Below are positions 25,370 through 33,679 of a DNA stretch of 35,424 nucleotides, piece after piece. Both the position numbers and the translations under genes were made by a program. Position 1 is the stretch's first letter. Each line of letters opens with the position of its first letter. Origin of the DNA: Nocardia sp. (GTDB taxonomy: Bacteria > Actinomycetota > Actinomycetes > Mycobacteriales > Mycobacteriaceae); contig JACIXH010000028.1 of the NCBI GenBank assembly GCA_014360565.1, positions 1 through 35,424 of the forward strand. Reading direction: 5' to 3'. Under the pieces are notes generated by a model that worked only from the letters and a program-made list of their open reading frames with translations, was not told where the DNA came from and searched no databases.

Positions 25370-25408
25370 GAAGCGCACGAAGTGTTCGTTCGGATGTGAA
25401 GGAAGACA

Positions 25409-25510
25409 ATGGGAAGCACTGCCCTCGACATCATGGCGTTGGTCCTCAACCGCGTCACCGAGTTCTGGAACTGGATGGCGACCGGATCGTCGGGATTCCC
25501 GCCGCTGTGA
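25409..25510 (+). CDS. Small amphipathic peptide, 33 aa
   Basis: The frame MGSTALDIMALVLNRVTEFW followed by NWMATGSSGFPPL is preceded by AAGGAAG five bases before the ATG, has a -35/-10 pair 40-67 bp upstream, and is followed 25 bp later by a strong hairpin. The first 23 residues would form an amphipathic helix with Leu, Ile, Val and Trp on one face; the tail is Gly/Ser/Pro. There is no cleavable signal peptide. In general form it recalls small pore-forming or surface-active peptides (delta-hemolysin, corynebacterial PorA/PorH), but I see no clear family match. That is a comparison of form, not homology. Confidence 0.55.
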   Translation: MGSTALDIMALVLNRVTEFWNWMATGSSGFPPL

Positions 25511-25535
25511 TCGGCTGACCTCACGTTGTGTCTGT

Positions 25536-25570
25536 GAAACCCCTGAGGGCCATTGGCTTTCGGGGGTTTC
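25536..25570 (+). terminator. Terminator of the small peptide gene
   Basis: A long hairpin with outer stem GAAACCCC (25536-25543) / GGGGTTTC (25563-25570) that continues inward with G-U and G-C pairs to a tight loop near 25552. It starts 25 bp after the 33-aa frame. Confidence 0.75.
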
Positions 25571-25653
25571 GGCGTTCGCCGGGGCGCGCGCGGCGATTCG
25601 TGTCGTACCCCAGCGTTACCGTTGTGGCACAACCCGAGTCGAGGAGGGTGGCG

Positions 25654-26055
25654 ATGGCCGAGATGGTGCGAGAGCGTGCACAGCGCCCGGAAGATCTGAG
25701 CCGGTTGGTGGTCGAGCGGTTGAATGCCGGGGACGTGGACGGGCTGGTCGAGCTGTACGAGTCCGATGCGGTTCTCGCATTGCCGGACGGGGTCGTCGCT
25801 ACCGGCATCGACGAGATCCGGGCGGCGTACGCGCGGCTGGTCGCCGATCGGCCGGTCTTCCAACCCGGGCACCAGGCGCCTGCCTTACTCGCGGGCGATC
25901 TGGCTCTGACATCGTCGCGTCTGCCCGGCGGCAGCGGTGCGACCGTCGAGGTGGCGCGCAGGCAGCCCGACGGGAGCTGGCGCTGGATCCTCGATCAGCC
26001 GAACGCGCCATGGATAGTCGGCGAACGCGCGGATCGGTCGAACGTGCCCGGCTGA
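25654..26055 (+). CDS. NTF2-like/SnoaL-type protein (DUF4440-like)
   Basis: A 133-aa cone-fold protein: VVERLNAGDVDGLVELYESDAVLALPDGVVATGIDEIRAAYARLV is the usual opening of SnoaL/DUF4440 proteins, and RRQPDGSWRWILDQPNAP is the usual closing strand pair. Members act as small ketosteroid-isomerase-like enzymes, cyclases or ligand binders; the active residues vary and no function can be fixed here. ATG 25654 has a strong GAGGAGGG. The gene starts 84 bp after the small-gene terminator, and its stop abuts the stop of the convergent lipoprotein gene. Confidence 0.85.
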   Translation: MAEMVRERAQRPEDLSRLVVERLNAGDVDGLVELYESDAVLALPDGVVATGIDEIRAAYARLVADRPVFQPGHQAPALLAGDLALTSSRLPGGSGATVEVARRQPDGSWRWILDQPNAPWIVGERADRSNVPG

Positions 26056-26397
26056 TCAGTTCGCGTTCACACCGGTCGCGAGAACGACGACGACCTTGTC
26101 ATCGGTCACCTCGCTGACCCGCACGTCGGTGCCGTTGCTGGCCTGAGACTGCCCGACGGGCACGGTGACCTGCTGGCCGGCGACACTCAGGGTGACCATG
26201 TCACCGTTCACGGAGACGAGCTCCACGTCGATACCGACGACCGAAGCCTTGGCGCTCACCCCCCGGTCGAAGGTGATGGTGCAACCGCTGACGGTGCATT
26301 CGGAGGTGGTGCCGGGTCCGTTCATGGTGCACGCGGACACGGCGAGGGGAAGCAGAATGGCGAACGCGGAAAGCGTGATCAGCCGTCGAACAGGCAT
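26056..26397 (-). CDS. Small secreted lipoprotein, unknown function
   Basis: A 113-aa protein with a short basic N-terminus (MPVRRLI), a hydrophobic segment and a lipobox VSAC with the lipidated Cys at 23. The mature part is beta-rich, with a likely disulfide between two Cys in SECTVSGCTITFD and repeated Val-rich strands ending in VVVVLATGVNAN. It is anchored on the outer face of the membrane. The start is ATG 26397; an in-frame ATG at 26424 would put nine extra residues before the basic start. It is convergent and abutting with the NTF2-like gene. Confidence 0.85.
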   Translation of the reverse strand: MPVRRLITLSAFAILLPLAVSACTMNGPGTTSECTVSGCTITFDRGVSAKASVVGIDVELVSVNGDMVTLSVAGQQVTVPVGQSQASNGTDVRVSEVTDDKVVVVLATGVNAN

Positions 26398-26582
26398 GGC
26401 GTCAGTGTAGTGCGTCGAAGGCACAACGGAACGGTCTCGCGAGGTTGCTCGCCGATCACACCGGGAATACCGTCGCTATGAGGTAGCCGGCATCGCAAGC
26501 ATCGGTGCCGATCGGGTCGGGTGGACGGCCGGCGAGCCGGGTGTTCACCGGCAGGTCGGCCGAGATCGGGAGGTGGCGCACC

Positions 26583-27293
26583 ATGATGGCGAGCGAGATG
26601 ACTGTTGCCAGCCGCTGGTGGTGGCGGCCGGGGTGGACGCCGGGTCGTTCGTTCTACGACTGGCAGGTGGTGCCCACGCAGCCCGTTGCCGACAAACTGG
26701 TCGAGATCTTCGCGCCGACGCTGTCGCGCCTGCCCGGATTCGAACAGGTCGACGCCGCCCGGCTGCGGATCGACATGCAGGGCATCGGATTCGTCGACGG
26801 GGTGAAAGGGGTGCACCTGGCGGCGCTGGTGGCGGGCGCACGGGAGCTGCTCGCCGAGCTCGCGCCCTTCCAGCTCGCGTTCGGTCCGCCCGAAGTCGGC
26901 GCCGAATCGATCCGATTGCCGATCATCGTCTCGGAGGAACTGCTGCGGGTGCGCGCGGATCTGACCGACGCGCTGACCGCCGTGTGGATCCGGGAGCGGA
27001 TCCCCGACTACGGGGAGCCGTTGCGCCCCTACCTGGCGCTGGCCCACGCGACCCACCCCACACCGGTACCCGAGATCCGTAGCGCGCTCGACGAGGACGG
27101 GTTCGCCGACTTCGCCCTCGACGACACGGTCTCCGCGGTCTCGATGGTCGAATTACTGTGTGAGGACGGGCGATACGACTGGTCCGACATCAGCACCGCC
27201 GACTTGTTGAGCGTCCCGGATCCGGTCGTCGAACGCAGTGTGTTCGACGACCCGCTGTTCGGACCGCTGCGGCACCCGTCGCTGTCCCGCTGA
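26583..27293 (+). CDS. 2'-5' RNA ligase/2H phosphoesterase-like protein, catalytic motifs degenerate
   Basis: A 236-aa protein with the length and segment order of actinobacterial LigT-like proteins. The first motif region reads RLRIDMQGIGFVDGV, where the family normally has HxTxQ: His is replaced by Arg and Thr by Asp. The second region reads PYLALAHATHPTPV, where the family has a His-x-Ser/Thr: Tyr and Ala sit there. It starts at ATG 26583 behind GGGAGG. If this alignment is right, it is probably a non-catalytic binding protein. The family call is by eye and could be wrong. Confidence 0.65.
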   Translation: MMASEMTVASRWWWRPGWTPGRSFYDWQVVPTQPVADKLVEIFAPTLSRLPGFEQVDAARLRIDMQGIGFVDGVKGVHLAALVAGARELLAELAPFQLAFGPPEVGAESIRLPIIVSEELLRVRADLTDALTAVWIRERIPDYGEPLRPYLALAHATHPTPVPEIRSALDEDGFADFALDDTVSAVSMVELLCEDGRYDWSDISTADLLSVPDPVVERSVFDDPLFGPLRHPSLSR

Positions 27294-27409
27294 GCACCGC
27301 CGCTTCTGCGAGCCCAGCACTCACACGGCCGACGTGGCCATCGTCGTCTCGACCAACGCCGCGCCGCTCGGGCATCCGCTCGCTGCGGAAGCGACAGTGA
27401 GCGATCCGC

Positions 27410-27565
27410 TCAGTCGCGCTCCGTCGCCTCGACGGCCCCGGAAACCCGGATGACGCCCGCGTCCAGGTCGACGTCGAGACGGGGTTCGCGGGGTTGCCCG
27501 TCGCTGTCGCCGCTGCCTTCGTTCTGCAGCTTCTTGCCCGGAAACAGCTCGCCCATGATGCCCAT
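27410..27565 (-). CDS. Small acidic protein, 51 aa
   Basis: The frame MGIMGELFPGKKLQNEGSGD, continuing to RLDVDLDAGVIRVSGAVEATERD, is hydrophilic and acidic, with beta-like strands in its second half. The start may be ATG 27565 or 27556; GGAG lies at 11 bases from the latter. It lies 104 bp downstream of the LLM oxidoreductase gene on the same strand and converges on the LigT-like gene. I do not recognise the family, but the composition looks like coding sequence. Confidence 0.6.
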   Translation of the reverse strand: MGIMGELFPGKKLQNEGSGDSDGQPREPRLDVDLDAGVIRVSGAVEATERD

Positions 27566-27669
27566 GACTCCACGATAACCGTGGTCTGCAGCAGTGCACC
27601 CGTGCGCGGCGGGGTCTGGCGCAACCCATCCGACGGTGTTCGTCGAGCCGGCTCGGCGGATGCGGTGCG

Positions 27670-28680
27670 TCACTGTGACCGGGGCTGATGCGCCAGCCCG
27701 ACAACGCGCGCGAGCCGCCGATGCGAGTCCAGCCGCGCGGTTCGGTCGAAAGTGCTGGTGTGGACGAGGACTTCATCGGCGTCGGTGCGGCTCACCAGGC
27801 TCTCGAGTGCTTCGGCGACCTGGTCCTCGGTGCCGTGGATCTGGTCGCGCAGCGCCTGCTCGAACAGGTGGCGCTGCCGGTCGGTCATCGTCGCCGGATC
27901 GATGTCGGCGGGCGGGATCAGCGCGGGAAACTCGCCGTGGGTGCGCGAGTAGGCGCTCGACCAGGCTTCCGGCAGCAGGAGCCGGTGTGCCTGCTCGGTC
28001 GAGTCGGCGATCACCACCGCCGCGGAGACGACGACATACGGCCGTGCGGCGCGCGCCGATGGCCGAAACAGCGCCCGGTACCGCTCGATCGCGTCGACCA
28101 TCGCCTGGTCGCCCGCGATCGGCGCGATCACCAGGGGCAGCCCGAACCGTGCGGCGCGCTCGGCCCCGGAACCGACGGCGAGCAGAAACGCGGTGACATC
28201 GGCGCCTTCGGCGGACGCGGCATGCACGCCACCCCTGCCCTTGTCGAAGTAGTCGAGTACCTCGGTCAGGCGCGCGTCGAAATCGTCGACATCGTCGAGG
28301 CCGTGGCCGAGCGCGCGGCGCACGCCGTCGGTGAATCCGACCGAACGGCCGAGGCCCATGTCGATACGTCCGGGAAACAGCGATGCGAGCACGCCGAACT
28401 GCTCGGCGACCACGAGTGGCTGATGGTTGGGCAGCATCACCCCGCCGGTGCCGACGCGGATCCGCGAGGTGGCCGATGCGATCGCCGCCGCCAGTACGGT
28501 CGGCGCGGTGCCTGCGACACCGGGCACGCTGTGGTGCTCGGCGACCCAGAACCGGTGGTAGCCCCACTGCTCGGCGAGGACCGCGAACGCGACCGTCTCG
28601 CGCAGCGCCTCGGCGTGGTCGCGCCCGCGCCGAACGCGCGAGCGGTCCAGGATCGAGAAGCGAACCGATTCGAGTGCCAT
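27670..28680 (-). CDS. LLM-class flavin-dependent oxidoreductase (luciferase-like)
   Basis: A 336-aa protein of the bacterial luciferase fold, MsnO8-like group: FSILDRSRVRRG at the start, EQWGYHRFWVAEHHSVPGVAGTAPTVLAAAIA, then RIRVGTGGVMLPNHQPLVVAEQFG and FPGRIDMGLGRS, all usual for this family. These enzymes use FMNH2 supplied by a separate reductase. The substrate is unknown. I choose ATG 28680 (MALESVRFS) by family alignment although no Shine-Dalgarno precedes it, so it may be leaderless. It is divergent from the gene at 28836 across a strong inverted repeat. Confidence 0.9.
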   Translation of the reverse strand: MALESVRFSILDRSRVRRGRDHAEALRETVAFAVLAEQWGYHRFWVAEHHSVPGVAGTAPTVLAAAIASATSRIRVGTGGVMLPNHQPLVVAEQFGVLASLFPGRIDMGLGRSVGFTDGVRRALGHGLDDVDDFDARLTEVLDYFDKGRGGVHAASAEGADVTAFLLAVGSGAERAARFGLPLVIAPIAGDQAMVDAIERYRALFRPSARAARPYVVVSAAVVIADSTEQAHRLLLPEAWSSAYSRTHGEFPALIPPADIDPATMTDRQRHLFEQALRDQIHGTEDQVAEALESLVSRTDADEVLVHTSTFDRTARLDSHRRLARVVGLAHQPRSQ

Positions 28681-28739
28681 ATCAGTAGTCAACGCCGCAG
28701 CCGCGATCCGATTCCGCGGCGGACGACGGGCGTGATCTT

Positions 28740-28779
28740 CGCAAGGTTGGCTCGGCACCAACCCTTGACCAACCTTGCG
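28740..28779. promoter_or_regulatory. Perfect 11-bp inverted repeat in a divergent promoter region
   Basis: CGCAAGGTTGG (28740-28750) and CCAACCTTGCG (28769-28779) flank an 18-bp spacer that holds a further half-site, CCAACCCTTG (28758-28767). TTGACC (28765-28770) overlaps the right arm and may be a -35 for the rightward gene. This looks like the operator of an unlinked regulator. Confidence 0.55.
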
Positions 28780-28835
28780 CAACCATAGTGTGCTCGGAAC
28801 GCGATCACCGTCGAGAATTTGCGAGGAGTGCACTA

Positions 28836-29234
28836 ATGGGTCGACATCCCCACGGCCGCAAGGTAGATCATCGCCACCGTGCGGTCGAGGCCGGCGACGA
28901 CGCGCTGCGGGTGCTACGGCTGCTGATCGAGATGCACGGCCCGGTGGTGCTGTATCTGGCACCCGACACCGATGGGTACACCCCGGTCTGTATGCGGCTC
29001 AGGGACTTCCGGCCCGATGCCGGTGATGTCCTCGCCGGGCAGACGGCCTGGCACACCCAACTGTGGATGGCGGAGGGGTTCCACGTCGGATTCGACGACC
29101 TCGATGTCAGCATCGAGGTGCGCAATCGCCCGCAGCGCGGTTCCGTTTCCCTGGAGGCATCGTGCGGGTTCCGGTTCGCTCTGCGGATCGAAAAAGCCGA
29201 TGACGCTGTCGAATTCGTCGAGGAAGCGTCCTAG
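28836..29234 (+). CDS. Hypothetical protein, 132 aa
   Basis: A soluble protein with a basic, His-rich N-terminus (MGRHPHGRKVDHRHRAV), a helical segment DDALRVLRLLIEMHG and then beta-type segments ending in SLEASCGFRFALRIEKADD. No export signal or known motif is seen. ATG 28836 is preceded by GAGGAG. Its stop is 4 bp from the end of the convergent cassette B, and it shares a control region with the LLM oxidoreductase gene. Function unknown. Confidence 0.78.
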   Translation: MGRHPHGRKVDHRHRAVEAGDDALRVLRLLIEMHGPVVLYLAPDTDGYTPVCMRLRDFRPDAGDVLAGQTAWHTQLWMAEGFHVGFDDLDVSIEVRNRPQRGSVSLEASCGFRFALRIEKADDAVEFVEEAS

Positions 29235-29238
29235 CCCC

Positions 29239-30615
29239 TCACCAGAATCGCGGGGTCAGCCCCCAGTCGGTGAACTCCGCGGCCAGGAGCTCGCGCAGCG
29301 CCGCGCGGGTGGGGAAACGGTCGGGGTCGCCGCCGGTGACCACGAGTGTCACGGTGTCGTCATCGCAGGAGAACGCGAGATTGACGCCGACCTCTACCTG
29401 ACGGAACAGCTCGACCGGGCCGGGATTGACCACCGGGCGCATGATGACGTCGCGCGCACGGTGCGCACCGAGGACCGCGATGTTCTGGGCGGTGCGACCC
29501 ATATTGGTGCACAGGCATTCCGGCGCCTTGGCAGTGCGGGCGAACTTGTGCAACACCACCTTCGGCAACAGCATCTGCACCGGTTGCAAGTGCTGGATCG
29601 GCGGGATGGTCTCGGGATTGCGGTAGGCAAGGCCCGCGGCTTTGAGCGCGGCACGGACCCTCGGTAGATCGGTGCGTTCGCCCGCGCGGTAGGCGACGCT
29701 GATCGGTAGTCCGGTGGTGGCGTTGGCGCGTGGGTCGTCGGCCTCGCGCATCGAGTGCGGAATATCCACCCGAACCTCGGCACCGTCGGTGATGCGGCCA
29801 CTGCGACCGAGCAGCCCGACCGCGACGCCGATGAGCAGTCCGTTGGTGGTTCCGCCGTGCGCCGCGGCGACGGCATCCCATTCGGCGAGATCGAGTTGGA
29901 CGATGGACTCGGCGGCCTGCCAGGTGTCCTCGTGTGGCAAGCGCGGCACGGCAGGGCGCGGATTGCGAACCGGTTCGCTGACGCCGCGCGACCGCCGGGC
30001 CGCCCGCACACCGCCGACGACGGCGCCCAGCTGGCGCCGGGCATCGGCGAGGTCGGCGGCGAAGCGGCCATGGCCTGCCACCGGGCCGACAAGCCTGCCC
30101 GCACTGGCGAAGCGATCGGGCGCGGCGCCGCGGTTGAGCCGGTCGAGGGAGTCGACGATCGCGTGCATCATGGCGCCGCCGTCGCACACCACATGCGAGG
30201 CGACCAGGGTGACCACAGTGCCACCGGATTCGACCGGTGTGCCTGCGAGTTGCCATACCAGTCCGCGCTCCGGGTCGAATTCGACGGCGGCTTGTTCGAG
30301 GAACCAGTCGAGAATCTCGTCGTCGGGAATCGGCGTGTCCGACCAGCGCAGCGGCAAGGATTCGGTGGCGGGCTCCCAGTGCGCGCGGGCGATCGGGAAC
30401 CGAGTGGTGCGGACCCGCCGCGCGATGAATCCGGTCGCCAGGTGCGCGTGCCAGTCTGCGAGCAGATCCCGGCTCAGCACGGTGTCGAAACGGTAGGCCA
30501 GCTGATTGACCAGGGCGTTGGGATAGAGGCTGTGCAGTTTGAAGAACAGGTCGTCGTCGGCGGTGATCCGGTTGAGCTCGGTGCTCACCGCGGCGGCCGG
30601 GGAGAGGACAGTCAT
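29239..30615 (-). CDS. Condensation-superfamily acyltransferase, second type (cassette B)
   Basis: A 458-aa homologue of the A copy with the catalytic motif ASHVVCDGG (H141, D145). RITADDDLFFKLHSLYPNALVNQLAYRF near the start, the segment PHSMREADDPRANATTGLPISV, FARTAKAPECLCTNMG, and the WGLTPRFW end match cassette A closely. ATG 30615 follows AGGAGT and lies 10 bp after the permease. It is expected to acylate the product of the cassette. The strict conservation of the TAKAPECLCTN block in both copies marks it as functionally important. Confidence 0.82.
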   Translation of the reverse strand: MTVLSPAAAVSTELNRITADDDLFFKLHSLYPNALVNQLAYRFDTVLSRDLLADWHAHLATGFIARRVRTTRFPIARAHWEPATESLPLRWSDTPIPDDEILDWFLEQAAVEFDPERGLVWQLAGTPVESGGTVVTLVASHVVCDGGAMMHAIVDSLDRLNRGAAPDRFASAGRLVGPVAGHGRFAADLADARRQLGAVVGGVRAARRSRGVSEPVRNPRPAVPRLPHEDTWQAAESIVQLDLAEWDAVAAAHGGTTNGLLIGVAVGLLGRSGRITDGAEVRVDIPHSMREADDPRANATTGLPISVAYRAGERTDLPRVRAALKAAGLAYRNPETIPPIQHLQPVQMLLPKVVLHKFARTAKAPECLCTNMGRTAQNIAVLGAHRARDVIMRPVVNPGPVELFRQVEVGVNLAFSCDDDTVTLVVTGGDPDRFPTRAALRELLAAEFTDWGLTPRFW

Positions 30616-30625
30616 CGAAAGACTC

Positions 30626-31474
30626 CTAACGGGAACGGAGGGTGCGCACGGTGAGCGGCGCGAACACGGCCACGACGATCACCGAGGCGACGAGCGACCA
30701 CCAGGCGTCGGCGCCGACGGTGCCGTCGGCGGCGAGCGTGCGCACCGCGGAGACCAGGTAGGACACCGGATTCAGGTCGGAGACGTGCCGCATCCAGGTG
30801 GGCATGGCTTCCTCGGGCACCAGGGCGTTGGAGGCGAAGCCGAGGAAGGTGAGCACCAGCATGGACATGCCCTGTACCGCGGCGGGGCGGGCGATGGTGG
30901 CGCCGATGAACGCGAACAACCAGCTGATCGCGGTGGTGGCGAAGACCACCAGCACCGCCCCGGCCAGGAATCCGGCGGTGTGCTCGGGTCGATAACCCAT
31001 GCCGAAGCCGACGATCACCACCGTGGTCGCGGCGATCAGATAGCGCACGGCCCCGGCCAGCAATGCTCCGGCAACCGGGGCGGATCGGGCGATCGGCATG
31101 GCGACGAAGCGGTCGAAGACCCCCGAGTGGATGTCCTCGGACAGTTGCACGCCGGTGGCGACCGAGGAGGTGAGCACGATCTGGACCAGCACGCCGGGGA
31201 TCATGATCGGCAGGTAGGCCGCCATGCTGCCCGCGATGGCGGTGCCGAAGATGCTGCCGAACAGGATCGGGCCGACGATCGGCAGCAGGATGGCGTCGTA
31301 GAGCAGTTGTGGGCTGTGCCGGAAGGTGAGCAACCCGCGCCAGGCCATCATCAGCGAATGGTGCAGCGCGGCAAGCGGGCCGATGCGGATGACCCGGGGT
31401 GCGCGCACTACCTGTGGCGGCTTCTCGGCCGTGCGGGTCATGGTGGTCGTCGACCTTTCGCCAACGGTGCTCAT
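30626..31474 (-). CDS. ABC-2 type permease, DrrB-like (cassette B)
   Basis: A 282-aa membrane protein with six predicted spans, carrying FRHSPQLLYDAILLPIVGPILFG, EDIHSGVFDRFVAMPIARS and NPVSYLVSAVRTLAADG. I start it at ATG 31474, which overlaps the ATPase stop (ATGA); ATG 31441 is an alternative that would leave a spacer as in cassette A. It forms the membrane half of an exporter with the ATPase encoded upstream. It ends in TAG, 10 bp before the next gene. Confidence 0.9.
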   Translation of the reverse strand: MSTVGERSTTTMTRTAEKPPQVVRAPRVIRIGPLAALHHSLMMAWRGLLTFRHSPQLLYDAILLPIVGPILFGSIFGTAIAGSMAAYLPIMIPGVLVQIVLTSSVATGVQLSEDIHSGVFDRFVAMPIARSAPVAGALLAGAVRYLIAATTVVIVGFGMGYRPEHTAGFLAGAVLVVFATTAISWLFAFIGATIARPAAVQGMSMLVLTFLGFASNALVPEEAMPTWMRHVSDLNPVSYLVSAVRTLAADGTVGADAWWSLVASVIVVAVFAPLTVRTLRSR

Positions 31475-32424
31475 GCCGCGTCCACCGTGCGTGCGTGCCC
31501 GGTCAGCGACAGGAACACTTCGTTGAGATCGGGCCGGTCCACCGCGAAGCCGCGCAGGGTGATGCCCTCGTCGCGGCACGCGGCGACGATGTCGGCCCCC
31601 CGTGAGACGTCGTGCAACGCAACGGTCAATGTCCCCGTCGAGGAACCCTCCGGCACCTCGCCGGTGATCTCCTGGATCAGTGCCTCGGCCCGGCGCAGGT
31701 CGGCGGTGTCGGGGATCTCCAGGCGAAGCACCTGCTCGCCGATGGAGGCCTTGAGCTCGGCCGGGGTGCCGTCGGCGACGAGCGTGCCACGATCGATGAC
31801 CGCGATCCGGTCGGCGAGGGCATCGGCCTCCTCGAGGTACTGGGTGGTGAGCAGCACGGTGGCGCCGCGGGCGACCAGTGCGCGCACGATGCCCCACATG
31901 CGGTCGCGGGTGTGCGGGTCGAGGCCGGTGGTGGGCTCGTCGAGAAAGATCAGCGGCGGCACCGTGATCAGCGTCGCGGCCAGATCCAAGCGCCGCCGCA
32001 TGCCTCCGGAGAACGCGCTGACGCTGCGCCGGGTGACGTCGGTGAGCTCGAATTCCTCGAGCAGCTCCGCGGCGCGGGCCGCGGCAGCGCGGCGAGACAA
32101 CCCGAGCAGTCGACCGAACAGACGCAAATTCTCACCGGCGGTGAGGGTTTCGTCGACAGAGGCGTATTGACCGGTCAGCCCGATCATCGAGCGCACCGCG
32201 GTCGCCGCGTGCACGACGTCGTAGCCGAACACCTCGGCGCTGCCCCGATCCGGTCGCAGCAGCGTGGCCAGCATGCGCACGGTGGTGGTCTTGCCCGCGC
32301 CGTTGGGCCCGAGCATCGCGAACACCGATCCGGCCGCGATACTGAGGTCGACGCTGCCCACGGCGGTGAAATCGCCGTAGGACTTGCCGAGTCCGCTGGC
32401 GCGGACGGCGATCTCGGTGCTCAC
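31471..32424 (-). CDS. ABC transporter ATPase, DrrA-like (cassette B)
   Basis: A 317-aa ATPase with Walker A GPNGAGKTTTVRML, GLTGQYASVDETLTAGENLRLF, signature FSGGMRRRLDL, Walker B LIFLDEPTTGLD and TTQYLEEADALADRI. The C-terminal DrrA-type extension ends near FLSLTGHARTVDAA. GTG 32424 overlaps the glycosyltransferase stop (GTGA) and has GGGAGG upstream, the same junction as in cassette A. Confidence 0.94.
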   Translation of the reverse strand: MSTEIAVRASGLGKSYGDFTAVGSVDLSIAAGSVFAMLGPNGAGKTTTVRMLATLLRPDRGSAEVFGYDVVHAATAVRSMIGLTGQYASVDETLTAGENLRLFGRLLGLSRRAAAARAAELLEEFELTDVTRRSVSAFSGGMRRRLDLAATLITVPPLIFLDEPTTGLDPHTRDRMWGIVRALVARGATVLLTTQYLEEADALADRIAVIDRGTLVADGTPAELKASIGEQVLRLEIPDTADLRRAEALIQEITGEVPEGSSTGTLTVALHDVSRGADIVAACRDEGITLRGFAVDRPDLNEVFLSLTGHARTVDAA

Positions 32425-33677
32425 TGCGGCCTCCCGGCGTGGATCGATACTGAGGTCGGGAACAACAGGGGGACAAGGGCTTCGACCTCGTCGGCGGCGC
32501 GCGCGATCCCGTTGTCGGCGAACCGGCTCGCGTAGGCGGCCGCCTGGGACACCACAGTCGGGTCGGCGACGCGCTCGAGCAGCGCGCTGAGCGCCGTCTC
32601 GGTGAGGTCGGCGGCCCGCGCGGTGCCGGCCAGGCCGAGCCGTGCCAGTGCCCGGCCCCAGTAGGGCTGATCGGCCTGGACCGCGCAGATCACCTGGGGG
32701 ACACCGGCTCGCAACGCGGCGGCCGTGGTCCCCGCGCCACCGTGGTGCACCGCGGCCAGACAGCGGGGGAGCACCTCGGCATGATCGATCTGATCGACGA
32801 TCGCCATATCCGACGACAGGACGGGTTCGATACCCGCCCAGCCGGCAGCCAACAGGAGTCTGCGACCGCGACGTGCGCACACCGTGCGCAGCATCGCCAC
32901 CAGTGCGGCCGGATCGTCGACCGACATCGAGCCGAAGCCGGCATAGATCGGCGCCGACCCGGCATCGAGCCAGGCGGCGAGCGCGGGATCGGGCGGCGCG
33001 TTGAGGAATCCGTCGGTATCGACGGCGAACCCGGTCACCGGGTGACGGTCGGGCAGCTCGGCGGCCAGCCCGGGAAACAGGTCGACATCGTAGGCCTGGA
33101 GCGAAACCCGGTCGGGCAGGCGATGTTCGACGATGCCGACCTCCGACAGCGGCTGTTCGAGCGCGGCATCGCGCGCCCAGCGCAGACCCGACCAGATCCG
33201 CCGGTTGATCGCCCCTGGAATCCGGGCGCCCCACCCGGTGGGTATCACCGGCACGGACCGATTCGGATGGATGGGAAAGAAGTGCACCGCCGCCAGGGGC
33301 AATCCGAGACGCCGCGCGGCCTTCTCGGCGGCTTCCTCGCCCGCCATCCCGGTCACGATCACGTCGTGACCGGGCGCGAGAGCCAGCAGATCGCGCACCA
33401 ACTCGACGACCCCGCGGCGCTGCAGATCCAGCACCGCGCGCATGCGCTGACGCGGATTCGGACTGCGAAAACGATGATCGTCGTGCTGGGTGCGCAGCAG
33501 TTCGGCGCTGTCGCGGCCGAACCCGACGGCGGCGATGCCGTGCGCGGTGGCGAAGTCGACGAGATTGGGCGAGAGCGCCAGCGTCACCGAGTGCCCGCGA
33601 GCGCAGAGCTCACGGGCCAGCAGGATGCCGGGCTGGGCGTCGCCCCGGCTCCCGGTGAAGGCCAGCAGCGCACGCAT
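32421..33677 (-). CDS. GT-B glycosyltransferase, GPL/MGT-like (cassette B)
   Basis: A 418-aa enzyme beginning MRALLAFTGSRGDAQPG, with GMAGEEAAEKAARRLGLPLAAV and VHHGGAGTTAAALRAGVPQVICAVQADQPYWGRALARLG in the donor domain. It has the compact family length; the A copy is 36 residues longer because of linker inserts. ATG 33677 is 2 bp after the acyltransferase stop. Sugar and acceptor are unknown. The amino-terminal acceptor half differs more from A than the donor half, so the two enzymes may glycosylate different acceptors. Confidence 0.9.
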   Translation of the reverse strand: MRALLAFTGSRGDAQPGILLARELCARGHSVTLALSPNLVDFATAHGIAAVGFGRDSAELLRTQHDDHRFRSPNPRQRMRAVLDLQRRGVVELVRDLLALAPGHDVIVTGMAGEEAAEKAARRLGLPLAAVHFFPIHPNRSVPVIPTGWGARIPGAINRRIWSGLRWARDAALEQPLSEVGIVEHRLPDRVSLQAYDVDLFPGLAAELPDRHPVTGFAVDTDGFLNAPPDPALAAWLDAGSAPIYAGFGSMSVDDPAALVAMLRTVCARRGRRLLLAAGWAGIEPVLSSDMAIVDQIDHAEVLPRCLAAVHHGGAGTTAAALRAGVPQVICAVQADQPYWGRALARLGLAGTARAADLTETALSALLERVADPTVVSQAAAYASRFADNGIARAADEVEALVPLLFPTSVSIHAGRPQ

Positions 33678-33679
33678 TA

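Larger units (their letters stand above)
24827..25408. other. Intergenic region between cassette A and the small peptide gene
   Basis: About 580 bp, less GC-rich than its surroundings, especially 25000-25260. It holds the leader of cassette A (leftward) and the promoter of the small gene at 25409 (rightward). Open frames cross it, but none has a ribosome-binding site and normal codon use together, so I call no gene here. TATACG on the minus strand near 24960 could be a -10 for cassette A. Confidence 0.6.

Noticed and set aside
24906..26117. A 403-codon rightward frame through the intergenic region and the NTF2-like gene
   Set aside because: It has no ribosome-binding site, spans the small gene's promoter and terminator in another frame, and becomes Arg-rich shadow over the NTF2-like gene.
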